Positions 17,443-25,379 of a stretch of 64,000 nucleotides of DNA are shown piece by piece (the stretch's first letter is position 1; each line of letters starts with the position of its first letter). The notes under the pieces were generated by a model that did no database searches, had not been told where the DNA came from, and was given only the letters and a program-made list of their open reading frames with translations. This DNA is from Caldilineales bacterium. GTDB lineage: Bacteria > Chloroflexota > Anaerolineae > Caldilineales > Caldilineaceae. The DNA is taken from contig JAAXGZ010000040.1 in NCBI GenBank assembly GCA_012271135.1, forward strand, positions 52,953 to 116,952, written 5' to 3'. Position numbers and translations under genes: made by a program.

Positions 17443-17877
17443 GTGAATCGACTCCGGTACGTAACCGGCGGCGGCGTAGTCCTGTGCATGGATCAGGCGG
17501 TTCTGCTGGACAGACCCTCGCGCCAGGAGATTCGGTTGCCCAAAGGCCATGTCGAACCAGGGGAGGAGCCGGGGGCAGCGGCTCGACGGGAGACTGCGGA
17601 GGAAACCGGCTTCGCGGATCTGCACTTGTTGGCCGGTTTGGGTGTGCAGACGGTGAAGTTCGAGTACCTGAACCAACGAATCCACCGAACCGAGCACTGG
17701 TTCCTTTACCAGTTCGGTTCGGCCGCCAGGCAGGATCGGCCCCCGGAGGATGAACGGCAGTTCAGGACAATGTGGCGTCCCTGGAGCCTGGCGCACGACC
17801 TGTTAACCTTTGAGGCCGAGCGACAGGTGTTGGCCAAAGCGGTTTTGGTTTGGCAGAAGCTCCAGGCGCAGGCCTGA
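17443..17877 (+). CDS. Nudix hydrolase
   Basis: A 144-residue cytoplasmic pyrophosphohydrolase for nucleoside diphosphate-X compounds. The Nudix box is complete: GHVEPGEEPGAAARRE, then TAEETGF, matching G-x5-E-x7-RE-U-x-EE-x-G-U. The protein begins MNRLRYVTGGGVVL, the typical first strand of the fold. The context (between an S1 protein and rpsU-infA) does not reveal its substrate. A short hairpin lies in the 35-base gap to the convergent infA. Confidence 0.88.
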   Translation: MNRLRYVTGGGVVLCMDQAVLLDRPSRQEIRLPKGHVEPGEEPGAAARRETAEETGFADLHLLAGLGVQTVKFEYLNQRIHRTEHWFLYQFGSAARQDRPPEDERQFRTMWRPWSLAHDLLTFEAERQVLAKAVLVWQKLQAQA

Positions 17878-17912
17878 TGCCCCAGTGGTCTGCCCGGAAT
17901 ACCGGGTCGGAC

Positions 17913-18155
17913 CTATCGGCGGTAGGTGCCGGCAGCCTGGGAGCGGTGGCGGTAGGTGATGCGCCCTTTGGTCAGGTCGTACGGACTGACCTCGATGGTC
18001 ACGCGATCTCCGAGCAGTACCTTGATGTAGTTCTTGCGCATGTGCCCGGAGAGATAGGCAAGGATGCGGTGGCCATTTTCCATTTCAACCCGGAAGTTGG
18101 CGTTCGGCAGCGTTTCCACCACCGATCCCTCCATCTCAATCTTTTCCTTGCTCAT
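17913..18155 (-). CDS. infA: Translation initiation factor IF-1
   Basis: IF-1 binds the A site of the 30S subunit during initiation. The 80-residue protein is a single S1/OB fold beginning [20 protein letters not shown] and carrying the family motifs [24 protein letters not shown] and [18 protein letters not shown], each shown here in shortened form. It is followed by an Arg-rich tail. It lies 37 bases after rpsU on the same strand, so the two are probably one operon. This is an unusual place for infA, which is more often found in the ribosomal-protein gene cluster. Confidence 0.96.
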   Translation of the reverse strand: MSKEKIEMEGSVVETLPNANFRVEMENGHRILAYLSGHMRKNYIKVLLGDRVTIEVSPYDLTKGRITYRHRSQAAGTYRR

Positions 18156-18192
18156 CCATTTCTCCGTGGCTGGTCCGGTTCGAGCCCAAGGG

Positions 18193-18450
18193 TTAGTACC
18201 TGCGCCTGCTGCGCGCCCGCGCCATCGTTCGTTGGGCCTTGCGGATGGCTTTCTGCTTCTTGATGCGGTTGACTTCGCTTCTGGAGGTGAACCAGCGCTT
18301 CTGCCTCACTTGGGGAAGGATGCGGGCCTCGGAAACAGCTTTGCGGAATCGTCGCAACAGCGACTCCTGGGATTCGCCAGGCCGGAGATCTACGGTAATG
18401 GGAGCACCTCTGCCGATGTTTTTCGGAATCAATACGAACCTACGCAACAC
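18193..18450 (-). CDS. rpsU: 30S ribosomal protein bS21
   Basis: bS21 is a small basic protein of the 30S platform near the anti-Shine-Dalgarno region. The core ([17 protein letters not shown] ... [22 protein letters not shown]) is typical. The GTG-initiated frame adds about 17 residues before the usual start ([10 protein letters not shown]). A TATAAT on the - strand at 18459-18454 would place the transcript start near 18447, inside that extension. A strong AGAGGTG site (18411-18405) lies five bases before an ATT codon at 18399, which would give [10 protein letters not shown], the normal family N terminus. The true start may thus be ATT 18399 or TTG 18432. The identity is secure and the start is open. 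Confidence 0.9.
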   Translation of the reverse strand: MLRRFVLIPKNIGRGAPITVDLRPGESQESLLRRFRKAVSEARILPQVRQKRWFTSRSEVNRIKKQKAIRKAQRTMARARSRRRY

Positions 18451-18453
18451 GCG

Positions 18454-18459
18454 ATTATA
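18454..18459 (-). promoter_or_regulatory. -10 box of the rpsU-infA operon
   Basis: On the - strand this reads TATAAT, four bases from the GTG at 18450. No clear -35 is seen; TTGTGT lies 19 bases upstream. If used, the RNA would begin inside the annotated rpsU frame. Confidence 0.45.
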
Positions 18460-18471
18460 CTCGTTCCCCCG

Positions 18472-19248
18472 ATGACCAACACAAAACCGGATTCCTCATT
18501 CCCACAGGCCGTGCGCCGTCTCCTGTCGGACCGAGCTCGCGCCGTGGGCTTGTCGCTGGATGATGGCCAACTGGATCGGTTCGCCCTTTTCGCCGACTGT
18601 CTGCGGGACGGCAACACGCGGTTCAACCTGACCGCCATCACGGACGTGGAAGGCATTGTGTTGAAACACTTCCTGGACTCTATGGCGGTGTGGCCGACGC
18701 TGTCCCGCGCACTTGAAGACTTGAAGGATGGCGACCGGCTGGCCGTGCTGGATGTCGGCACAGGTGCCGGGTTGCCCGGCCTCGCGCTGGCCATCCTGGA
18801 TCCGGACATCCAGTTGACCTTGATGGACGGCACTCTCAAGAAGGTGGACTTCCTGACCGCGGCCTGCAAGACGCTGGGAATGACGGAAGTTGCCGTGGTG
18901 CACGGGCGGGCGGAGGAACTGGGACGACAGCCGGCCTTCCGGGAACGGTTTCCCGTGGTCGTGGCCAGGGGCCTTGCACCCTTGCCAACGCTGTTGGAAT
19001 ACCTGGTTCCGCTGACCAGCGTCGGCGGTCTGTGTCTGGCCTACAAGGGACTAAACCTGCCCGTTGAACTGCAGGCGGCCCAGCCGGCCCTGCAGGCATT
19101 GCGGGCGGACGTGGAAAGGGTGATCCCGATCCACGTGCCCGGGTTGGATGCAACCCGGCGGGTGGCAGTGTTTAGGAAAACCCGGGCCACGGCGGCCAAG
19201 TACCCGCGCGGCCAGGGACAGCCGCGGCGGCGTCCGTTGCAGGCTTGA
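18472..19248 (+). CDS. rsmG: 16S rRNA (guanine-527-N7)-methyltransferase RsmG (GidB)
   Basis: RsmG methylates G527 in the 530 loop of 16S rRNA using SAM. The 258-residue product has the family opening RFALFADCLRDGNTRFNLTAITD, shown here by its ends, then FLDSMAVW, the SAM loop LDVGTGAGLPGLALAI, and ARGLAPLPTLLEYLVPL. The open frame extends further upstream across infA and rpsU, but the ATG at 18472 gives the normal length. It is divergent from rpsU with only 21 bases between start codons, so the two promoters must overlap coding sequence. It converges with the alkyl-DHAP synthase gene. Confidence 0.93.
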   Translation: MTNTKPDSSFPQAVRRLLSDRARAVGLSLDDGQLDRFALFADCLRDGNTRFNLTAITDVEGIVLKHFLDSMAVWPTLSRALEDLKDGDRLAVLDVGTGAGLPGLALAILDPDIQLTLMDGTLKKVDFLTAACKTLGMTEVAVVHGRAEELGRQPAFRERFPVVVARGLAPLPTLLEYLVPLTSVGGLCLAYKGLNLPVELQAAQPALQALRADVERVIPIHVPGLDATRRVAVFRKTRATAAKYPRGQGQPRRRPLQA

Positions 19249-19268
19249 TGCGACGGGCAGGGACCCAA

Positions 19269-21032
19269 TCAGCCAAAGACGCCGTTCCCGATTCCAAAGA
19301 CATTGTCCGGGTCGGCGCTGTGCTTGAGTTCCCTGAGCATGGAGCGGCTAGTCGAGGTCATGACCCGATCCAGGTAGTGCTGTCGCAGCTTGCCGACGCC
19401 GTGGTGGTGGGAGATGGAACCGCCGGCGGCCAGAATCGCTTCCCTGATGCCATGCTCGATGTCGATAAAAACCTCGAGGGGGTTTTCGAGACCGCGGTTG
19501 GAAAAGCCGTGGGTGAAGTAGATGCAGACCCCCGAGTGGTACACCTGCGTGATGCGGGCGGAAATGAACGGGTTGCCGTACAGGTTGTGCTTGGCATGCA
19601 GGTCCAGGGCCGCCTGCTTGACCGAGTCCACCACGTTGTGGATATTGTCCCAGGCGGTGGAAGTTTCGTAGGTCTCGCCGGAAATGAAATAGGGTGCCAG
19701 GAAGTCCCGGATGTAGGCGATGGCATAAGTCAGCATGTAGCCCCGCTTGCCGTTTTCAGAACCTCCGGCCACGCCCCGAAACGACTTGGCCAGTGACTTG
19801 ATGTGGCGAGCCTGATGGGAAACCTCCGACCTTGAACCTTCCATCACCACGGTTGCGGCCGAGATGTTGCGCAGGTCAAACCGGTACAGTTTCTCCAGGG
19901 CGGTGCGCTGAATTGTTTGCTCTACTGCCTTGAGGCCGGTGGCCTCGGGCTTGAGTGCCTGGCTGAACCGAAACTGGAGGTTGTCGACGAGGCGCACGCT
20001 GGCTGGCACCACCCCGGAACGCTGTAGGCGGAGCATGAAATCCACACCCCGGGGGAAGTCCGGGAAAACATACGAGGCGTACCGGGTTTCCTCGGGAATC
20101 CGGTGGATGTTGACCACGGCTTCGGTGATTAGGCCCAGGTTGCCTTCGCTGCCGAACACGAGGTCCCGCGGCTGAATGCCCGCCGAACGGCGCGGCGCGG
20201 AATCATGGTGGGTAACCTCGCCCCGAGGACTGATGAGGGTAACCTTCTCGACGATCTGCTCGATGTTGCCATATCGATTTTTTTTCATGCCGCTGGCGTT
20301 GGTCGAAATCCAGCCTCCCAGCGTGGACAACTCCATGCTGTCGGGCTCATGGCCCACAATCCAGCCCTCGACGCGCAGCGCGCGTTCCAGTTCACTGCCG
20401 GTGATGCCGGCCTGCACGCGGGCTGTCTGATTCGTCTCGTCGATCGACAGCACCTGGTTCATGCGGCTCATGTCCACCGATACGATGGGACGGGTCTCCG
20501 CCGGCGACAGCAGCAGGGCGTTGCTGACGTTGGTGCCCCCGCCATAAGGTACCAGGCACACGCCGTGTTTCCCTGCCAGTTGGATCAGCTGTTTGGCTTC
20601 CTCAGTGGATTCGGGCCAGACCACGAGATCGGCCACCCGCTCCAGGTTCTCATAGATGACCTGGTACAACTCCCAATTGGATGTTTGCCCGTGACTGTGA
20701 TTGAGGCGCACCTTGGCGTTGTCCGAGACGCGGTCCTTGTTCAAGACGGTCTCGACAGCCCGGCGAAACTCGGGACACGGCAGCGGTTCCGGCACAACGG
20801 GCGCGGAGTTTGGCGACCTTAAGTCGGTGGGATCGATTTCGTGGCCCAGGATGTCCTGAACGAAAGGCCAGAACAGCGGCATTTCGGTTCCGGACATGTC
20901 ATAGCGGTGGCCGGTCAATTCCACCACGCCGCGCTCGTTGAGCCGGAAGCACGTGTCGCGGTATCCCCACAGATGGTCGTGCAGGGATTGGTCCAGGGAC
21001 TGACCGGAACGGTTCAGGGCCTTGTCCGCCAT
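19269..21032 (-). CDS. Alkyldihydroxyacetonephosphate synthase-like FAD enzyme
   Basis: In animals this enzyme (AGPS) swaps the acyl chain of acyl-DHAP for a fatty alcohol, forming the ether bond of ether lipids. The 587-residue protein matches it along the whole length. The FAD PCMH domain has CLVPYGGGTNVS, then GHEPDSMELSTLGGWISTNASGMKKN (only part of a longer conserved run), and VFGSEGNLGLITEA. The C-terminal part has GGSENGKRGYMLTYAIAYIRD, the active-site Tyr in QVYHSGVCIYF, and the catalytic histidines in GGSISHHHGVGKLR. No peroxisomal or export signal is present. It stands alone, convergent with rsmG and divergent from a lipoprotein gene. A D-lactate or glycolate oxidase is the alternative, but the HHH and Tyr motifs favour AGPS. 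Confidence 0.88.
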   Translation of the reverse strand: MADKALNRSGQSLDQSLHDHLWGYRDTCFRLNERGVVELTGHRYDMSGTEMPLFWPFVQDILGHEIDPTDLRSPNSAPVVPEPLPCPEFRRAVETVLNKDRVSDNAKVRLNHSHGQTSNWELYQVIYENLERVADLVVWPESTEEAKQLIQLAGKHGVCLVPYGGGTNVSNALLLSPAETRPIVSVDMSRMNQVLSIDETNQTARVQAGITGSELERALRVEGWIVGHEPDSMELSTLGGWISTNASGMKKNRYGNIEQIVEKVTLISPRGEVTHHDSAPRRSAGIQPRDLVFGSEGNLGLITEAVVNIHRIPEETRYASYVFPDFPRGVDFMLRLQRSGVVPASVRLVDNLQFRFSQALKPEATGLKAVEQTIQRTALEKLYRFDLRNISAATVVMEGSRSEVSHQARHIKSLAKSFRGVAGGSENGKRGYMLTYAIAYIRDFLAPYFISGETYETSTAWDNIHNVVDSVKQAALDLHAKHNLYGNPFISARITQVYHSGVCIYFTHGFSNRGLENPLEVFIDIEHGIREAILAAGGSISHHHGVGKLRQHYLDRVMTSTSRSMLRELKHSADPDNVFGIGNGVFG

Positions 21033-21220
21033 GGCCAGAATCCTTTGGCAAAGATGAGGAGTACGGAGCGGGCCTCCATTCTACTATCTGAAGGGATGGT
21101 CGGGTCGGCCGGGATGCACCGTTTTCGATGTTCGAACGCCACCTGCGGCTCGCCGCTGTGATTCTGCTTGCACCGTCTGCCGGAGGGAGCACGGCGGTCC
21201 GGCTGTGGCAGACTCATTGC

Positions 21221-21964
21221 ATGGCCTCTTCGCTCTTGCCCCGCCCTCTCTGGCAGGCCCTGGCCGCCGTTGCTGTCTTGGTCTTGATGTTGATGCTCGC
21301 GGCCTGCCGGGCCGATGCTCCTGACGAACCGGTCCCCCTCGTCGCCGGCGAGGAGCTGGCCCAGGCGGCCGAAATTGCGCCGGACGAACTGCCCGTGGGC
21401 CATACCGGGGAGGGATTTCTCTACCTTGGGTCCCCGGAAGCACCCCTGGTGCTGTACGAGATCTTCAACGCCAATTGCCCGGGATGCGGCAACCATCATC
21501 GGTCCCGGTTGCCGTCCCTGGTACGGGAACATGTCCAAAGCGGCGTGGTCCAGATGGTCATGGTGGATTTGGCCATCAGTCCGGAGTGGGGCGAGCAGGC
21601 GCATTTCACGGCCTGGTGTCTGGGCCAGCAGGTCGGCGCCCAAAGTCAATGGCAGTTTTGGACGGATCTGTTCGAAGGACAGGCCTCCTGGATCGCCGAA
21701 GGCGAGGCATTCTCGCTGCGGCTGGCCGACGAGGCGGGAGCCGAAGCGTCGGAGTTGCGAACCTGCATCGAATCGCAGGCTCCCGCCGCGGTGGCCGAAC
21801 TTCAGGCCATTGCCGAGGATCGGCTGCTGCCGGAGCGATGGTCCACGCCCGTCTTCCGCATTGAGGACAGGACCGGCCGTTTCCTGGCGTCGCAGGTTGG
21901 CTCACCGTCGCTGGAGGCCTGGAACCGGCTCGTGGAGCAGGCCTTGGCCGTGGCTTCCTGGTAG
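21221..21964 (+). CDS. DsbA-like thioredoxin-fold lipoprotein
   Basis: The 247-residue protein begins with a lipoprotein signal (helix LAAVAVLVLMLMLAAC, Cys about residue 27 as lipid site). A thioredoxin fold with the redox pair in NANCPGCGNHH follows and includes the helical insertion of the DsbA/Thioredoxin_4 family. It should act as a thiol oxidant or isomerase outside the membrane. ATG 21221 is chosen because it puts the signal peptide at the N terminus; the frame is open 93 bases further upstream. The cis-Pro loop is visible as RWSTPVFRI. No VKOR or DsbB partner is adjacent. Confidence 0.85.
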   Translation: MASSLLPRPLWQALAAVAVLVLMLMLAACRADAPDEPVPLVAGEELAQAAEIAPDELPVGHTGEGFLYLGSPEAPLVLYEIFNANCPGCGNHHRSRLPSLVREHVQSGVVQMVMVDLAISPEWGEQAHFTAWCLGQQVGAQSQWQFWTDLFEGQASWIAEGEAFSLRLADEAGAEASELRTCIESQAPAAVAELQAIAEDRLLPERWSTPVFRIEDRTGRFLASQVGSPSLEAWNRLVEQALAVASW

Positions 21965-22000
21965 CCCGTTCCCAAGCCGGCGTTTCTCTTCGTTTGCCGG

Positions 22001-22882
22001 TTAGGCAGGAACGCGCTCGGGTCTGCCGGCCAGCCAGTCCTCCCGGGTGGCGACCCGTTCCGGAAACAGCCGGCTGCGCGCCAGGAAGCCGGCGCCGTGC
22101 TCCGGCATGGGATCCTGGTCCGTCGGCTGGTAGCGGATGTCGAGACTCCAGCGCACCTCGTCGGAGTTGTTGGGCGTGGACATGTGCACACACCGATCGT
22201 TGAACAGGATCAAGTCACCCTTGTCGGCAATCAACGGTACCGGTTGGCGGTTGGCCGGCAGGTGCTCGGCGTCGATTTCCAGGAATCCGGTTCCGGAATA
22301 GCTCTCCTTGTGCCACGACTTCACCCGTTGTCGGTGCGTGCGCGGCATTACATGCAGGCACCCGTTCTCCAAGGTCGAGTTCACGAAGGGGATCCAGACT
22401 GAAATGACCGGATTGGCGTTGGCATCGGGCCAGTAGGACTTGTCTTGGTGCCAGGGCACCACGCCCGCGGCCACGCGCGGTACTTTGGGACGCGTGTTGT
22501 ACACGGGGTTGGAGAAGATTTCGGGACCAATCAGCGATTCAACCGCGTCCAGAACGATCGGATTGGCCATGAGATCGTAGTAGCCCGCATCGCGGTCCCG
22601 CCAACCGCGTCCAAAGACCAGAAAGTCCGCGTCGGTCAGGTCGGCGAACAGATCCGCCAGGCGCCGCTCGAACGGCCGGTCGGCCATCGGATCCGGCACC
22701 AGGCCGTCGGCCACCAGTTTCCGGGCGATGGCGTCCACCTTGCGCTTCATCGCGGCGCGCGCCGGTTCGAGATCCGCGTCGTCAAGAACACCGGGCACGA
22801 TGAGGTAGCCCTCTGCGTCGTAAAAGTGCACCTGCTTGTCCGAGAGGCTGCCGCCGTGGTCGCTGCGGAATGTGTCCAACAT
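22001..22882 (-). CDS. Phytanoyl-CoA dioxygenase (PhyH) family protein
   Basis: This is an Fe(II)/2-oxoglutarate-dependent oxygenase of 293 residues. The iron ligands are visible as the HxD pair in VPWHQDKSYW and the distal His in FNDRCVHMSTPNN. The 2-oxoglutarate-binding Arg is in SLDIRYQP. The family hydroxylates varied small molecules, and the substrate cannot be read from sequence. It lies downstream of the betaine transporter operon on the same strand, separated by a strong hairpin, so a link to osmolyte metabolism (as with ectoine hydroxylase, a relative) is possible but unproven. Confidence 0.88.
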   Translation of the reverse strand: MLDTFRSDHGGSLSDKQVHFYDAEGYLIVPGVLDDADLEPARAAMKRKVDAIARKLVADGLVPDPMADRPFERRLADLFADLTDADFLVFGRGWRDRDAGYYDLMANPIVLDAVESLIGPEIFSNPVYNTRPKVPRVAAGVVPWHQDKSYWPDANANPVISVWIPFVNSTLENGCLHVMPRTHRQRVKSWHKESYSGTGFLEIDAEHLPANRQPVPLIADKGDLILFNDRCVHMSTPNNSDEVRWSLDIRYQPTDQDPMPEHGAGFLARSRLFPERVATREDWLAGRPERVPA

Positions 22883-22928
22883 GGGTTACTCTTGGGTTGG
22901 GCCCGGACTGCGGACCAGGATTCGTTGT

Positions 22929-22965
22929 CGGCCCGGCTTCCTCGCCCCGCGAGGAAGCCGGGCCG
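22929..22965 (-). terminator. Strong hairpin downstream of proX
   Basis: Two perfect 17-base arms (22929-22945 and 22949-22965) flank a 3-base loop. It lies 61 bases after the proX stop codon and would end the transporter operon before the dioxygenase gene. There is no T run on the - strand, so its efficiency as an intrinsic terminator is uncertain. Confidence 0.6.
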
Positions 22966-23026
22966 CGCATTTGGGGAGCAGTGTCTGTACGTCCTCTGTG
23001 ACGACAACCCCAACTTCAGTCTCCGT

Positions 23027-24100
23027 CTATTGGCTCGGCCAGCCGTCGGCCGCCTCGCTGGCATCCAGGGCCGCCTGGATCTTCTCCGTAGCCTCGGGGG
23101 TTACCCACTGGCTCCAGGCATCTCGTTTGGCCTGCAGGAACCACAGCGCAGCATCCTGCTCAGTGGCGCCTTCGTTGGCTTGGGACCAGCGCGCGATGTC
23201 CTGGAACAGGACGATGTCGATGTTGAAGTTGCGCAGCATGTCCACGACCTCGGGCGCCCGCTCGAGCATCGAGGGATGCACGGCGATGCGAACGTCGGAG
23301 TCCACGTAGGCACAGGCTTTGGTGGTGGCCCAGCATTCCTCGCTGTAGGGCGGTTCCTCAAGCCGGACAAGGTCCAGCACGAGGGCGGGTTCGTTGGTGC
23401 CCCACTGGTACCCCAGCCAAGGTTCGCCCCGCTCGTACGCCCCGTACAGATCGGCGTTGGCCGCAGCTCCATCGCCCGGGTTCACGATGTATACGTGCTC
23501 TTCAAGACCGTAGGATGCGACCTGCTGGGCGTTTACCTCCTCGCAGGCCCAGCCAATTACGCAGGAAACCAAGCGAGCCTTGTCGCCGCTTTCGGCCGTG
23601 GTGAACAACGCCTTGAATTTCTCGTCCTTGAGATCCTCGACACTGTCCAGGTCGGGATACTGCTCCTGCAGGTAGGCCGGTATGACAAAGGCCGACTGCC
23701 AGTCGCCAACCAGGGTCTTGCCGATGTCGACGACTTCTTCGGCTGCGATGGCGTCATCCCACGTTTCCTGCTGATTGGGAAGCCAAATCTCAAGGGTCAC
23801 GTCGGTGTCTCCATTGCGCAGCCCCTGGAACAGGGGCAGCGTGGCGCCGAAGGTGGCCCCCGTGGGGTAGCCGTATCCTTTTTCCACCAGGTATTGCGCA
23901 ATGCGGTTTTGGATTAAGGCGCTCTGCCAGTTCAGGTCGGAAAAGACGATGGGGTCGTTGGAAACCGGTTCTGCCGCTTCCGCCGTGTCGGACACGGCGG
24001 AGTCGGTCGGCATGGCACAGGCGGCCATCACCAAGGCGGCCAATGTCAGCAGGATTGTCAGAACCGGGGAACGACCTGGGAATTTCATGGTTTGATGCAA
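23027..24100 (-). CDS. proX: Glycine betaine/proline-type ABC transporter substrate-binding lipoprotein
   Basis: The binding protein captures quaternary-amine osmolytes outside the membrane. It starts with a lipoprotein signal ending LAALVMAACAMPT. The mature part has the OpuAC fold (DLNWQSALIQNRIAQYLVEKGYG, quoted in part; TLEIWLPNQ; GWACEEVNAQ). AAGGAG lies eight bases before a TTG at 24100; the ATG at 24088 is 20 bases from it, so the TTG is preferred. It is the last gene of a V-W-X operon on the - strand, 160 bases after the permease. The aromatic box was not mapped residue by residue, so betaine rather than choline or carnitine is an inference. Confidence 0.88.
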   Translation of the reverse strand: MHQTMKFPGRSPVLTILLTLAALVMAACAMPTDSAVSDTAEAAEPVSNDPIVFSDLNWQSALIQNRIAQYLVEKGYGYPTGATFGATLPLFQGLRNGDTDVTLEIWLPNQQETWDDAIAAEEVVDIGKTLVGDWQSAFVIPAYLQEQYPDLDSVEDLKDEKFKALFTTAESGDKARLVSCVIGWACEEVNAQQVASYGLEEHVYIVNPGDGAAANADLYGAYERGEPWLGYQWGTNEPALVLDLVRLEEPPYSEECWATTKACAYVDSDVRIAVHPSMLERAPEVVDMLRNFNIDIVLFQDIARWSQANEGATEQDAALWFLQAKRDAWSQWVTPEATEKIQAALDASEAADGWPSQ

Positions 24101-24260
24101 AGGTAAATCTCCTTGTGCGTTGGTGCGGCACGCCCGGAAGGAAAACCCTTGGACGCGAAACATGCGACTTTGATCTGGGTTGCAGGCACGGCCGCGTCTG
24201 GTTTGGTGCGGAGGCTGGAGGTGCGTACTTCGCCCAGGTCCCCATTGTATCGGAAGGCGT

Positions 24261-25241
24261 TCATTTGACCACGGCTTGCGTCATGCGATCCAGCATGATC
24301 GCCAAAAAGACAATGGCCAGTCCGGCGAGCATGCCATTGCCCGGTTCGTTTTTCTGGAGGGCTCTCAGCACCGTGTCGCCCAGTCCGCCCGCAGCCACCA
24401 TGCTGGCGATGGTGACCATGGCCAGCGCCATCATCGTGGTTTGGTTGACTCCGGCCATGATGGTCGGGAGCGCCATGGGAATCTGGACCTTGGTTAAGGT
24501 CTGCAAGGGCGACGATCCGAAGGCCCGCGTGGCCTCGATGGCTGCGGGCGACACCTGCTGTATGCCGAGGCTGGTCAGACGGATCACCGGCGGTACGGAG
24601 TAGATGATGGTCGCGAAGATTCCCGCTGGCTTGCCAAGGCCGAAGAACAGGATGCCCGGAAGCAGGTACACGAAGCTGGGCATCGTCTGCATGGCGTCGA
24701 GCACGGGCCGCAGGATGTTGTCCACCCAGGCATTCTGGGCACTGATCACCCCGGTCGGGAATCCAATCAGGACCGATATGGCCACCGCCACGACCATGAG
24801 GGCGATCGTATCGATCATCTGGTTCCACAGGCCCATGAAGCCGATGAACAGAAGCGAACCAAGAGTGAAGGTTAGGAGCGGCCATTGGCCGACACCGTAG
24901 GCGAACAGGGCCAACAACAACACCAAGGCCGGCCACGGTACCCACAGCAGGGACCTGGAAATGAAGACCAGGACACGCGTTACGAAGTCGCTAAGGCTGT
25001 CGAATAGCCAGCTGCCCTTGACGGTAAGCCAATCCACGAAATCGTCGATGGCCCCGGCCGTAACCTGCCGCACCGACTTGTCCAGGGTGAGGACCACGTC
25101 CCCGCCGCCGGACGACTCGACCCGCGAAACAGTGGTCGGATACTCCATGGCCGGTCCCCACAGGACCAGAGAAACCGCCAGCACCGCAATGACTGCGGCT
25201 GCCTTGGCAGCGAGACTGACGGTTGGGAACATGGAATTCAT
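24261..25241 (-). CDS. proW: Glycine betaine ABC transporter permease
   Basis: The 326-residue membrane protein has an N-terminal hydrophobic signal anchor and an extracytoplasmic stretch up to about residue 85. About six helices of the BPD_transp_1 fold follow. The EAA loop is recognisable as AAIEATRAFGSSPLQTLTKVQIPMALPTIMAGV (only the start is diagnostic: E-A-T-R-A-F-G). It forms the channel of the importer with proV and proX and is the middle gene of the operon. Confidence 0.92.
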   Translation of the reverse strand: MNSMFPTVSLAAKAAAVIAVLAVSLVLWGPAMEYPTTVSRVESSGGGDVVLTLDKSVRQVTAGAIDDFVDWLTVKGSWLFDSLSDFVTRVLVFISRSLLWVPWPALVLLLALFAYGVGQWPLLTFTLGSLLFIGFMGLWNQMIDTIALMVVAVAISVLIGFPTGVISAQNAWVDNILRPVLDAMQTMPSFVYLLPGILFFGLGKPAGIFATIIYSVPPVIRLTSLGIQQVSPAAIEATRAFGSSPLQTLTKVQIPMALPTIMAGVNQTTMMALAMVTIASMVAAGGLGDTVLRALQKNEPGNGMLAGLAIVFLAIMLDRMTQAVVK

Positions 25242-25379
25242 GCAAGTTGCCTGGAAGTGTGGACGCCCGGCGCAGCGCGTGTCGGACGGGGGACAAAAAT
25301 GGGACTAGGCCGCTTTGGGCGCGGGGTACAGCCCATCCTTGGGTGAGCAACCAACGGCAGTGGAACCTTGGTGCCGTCT

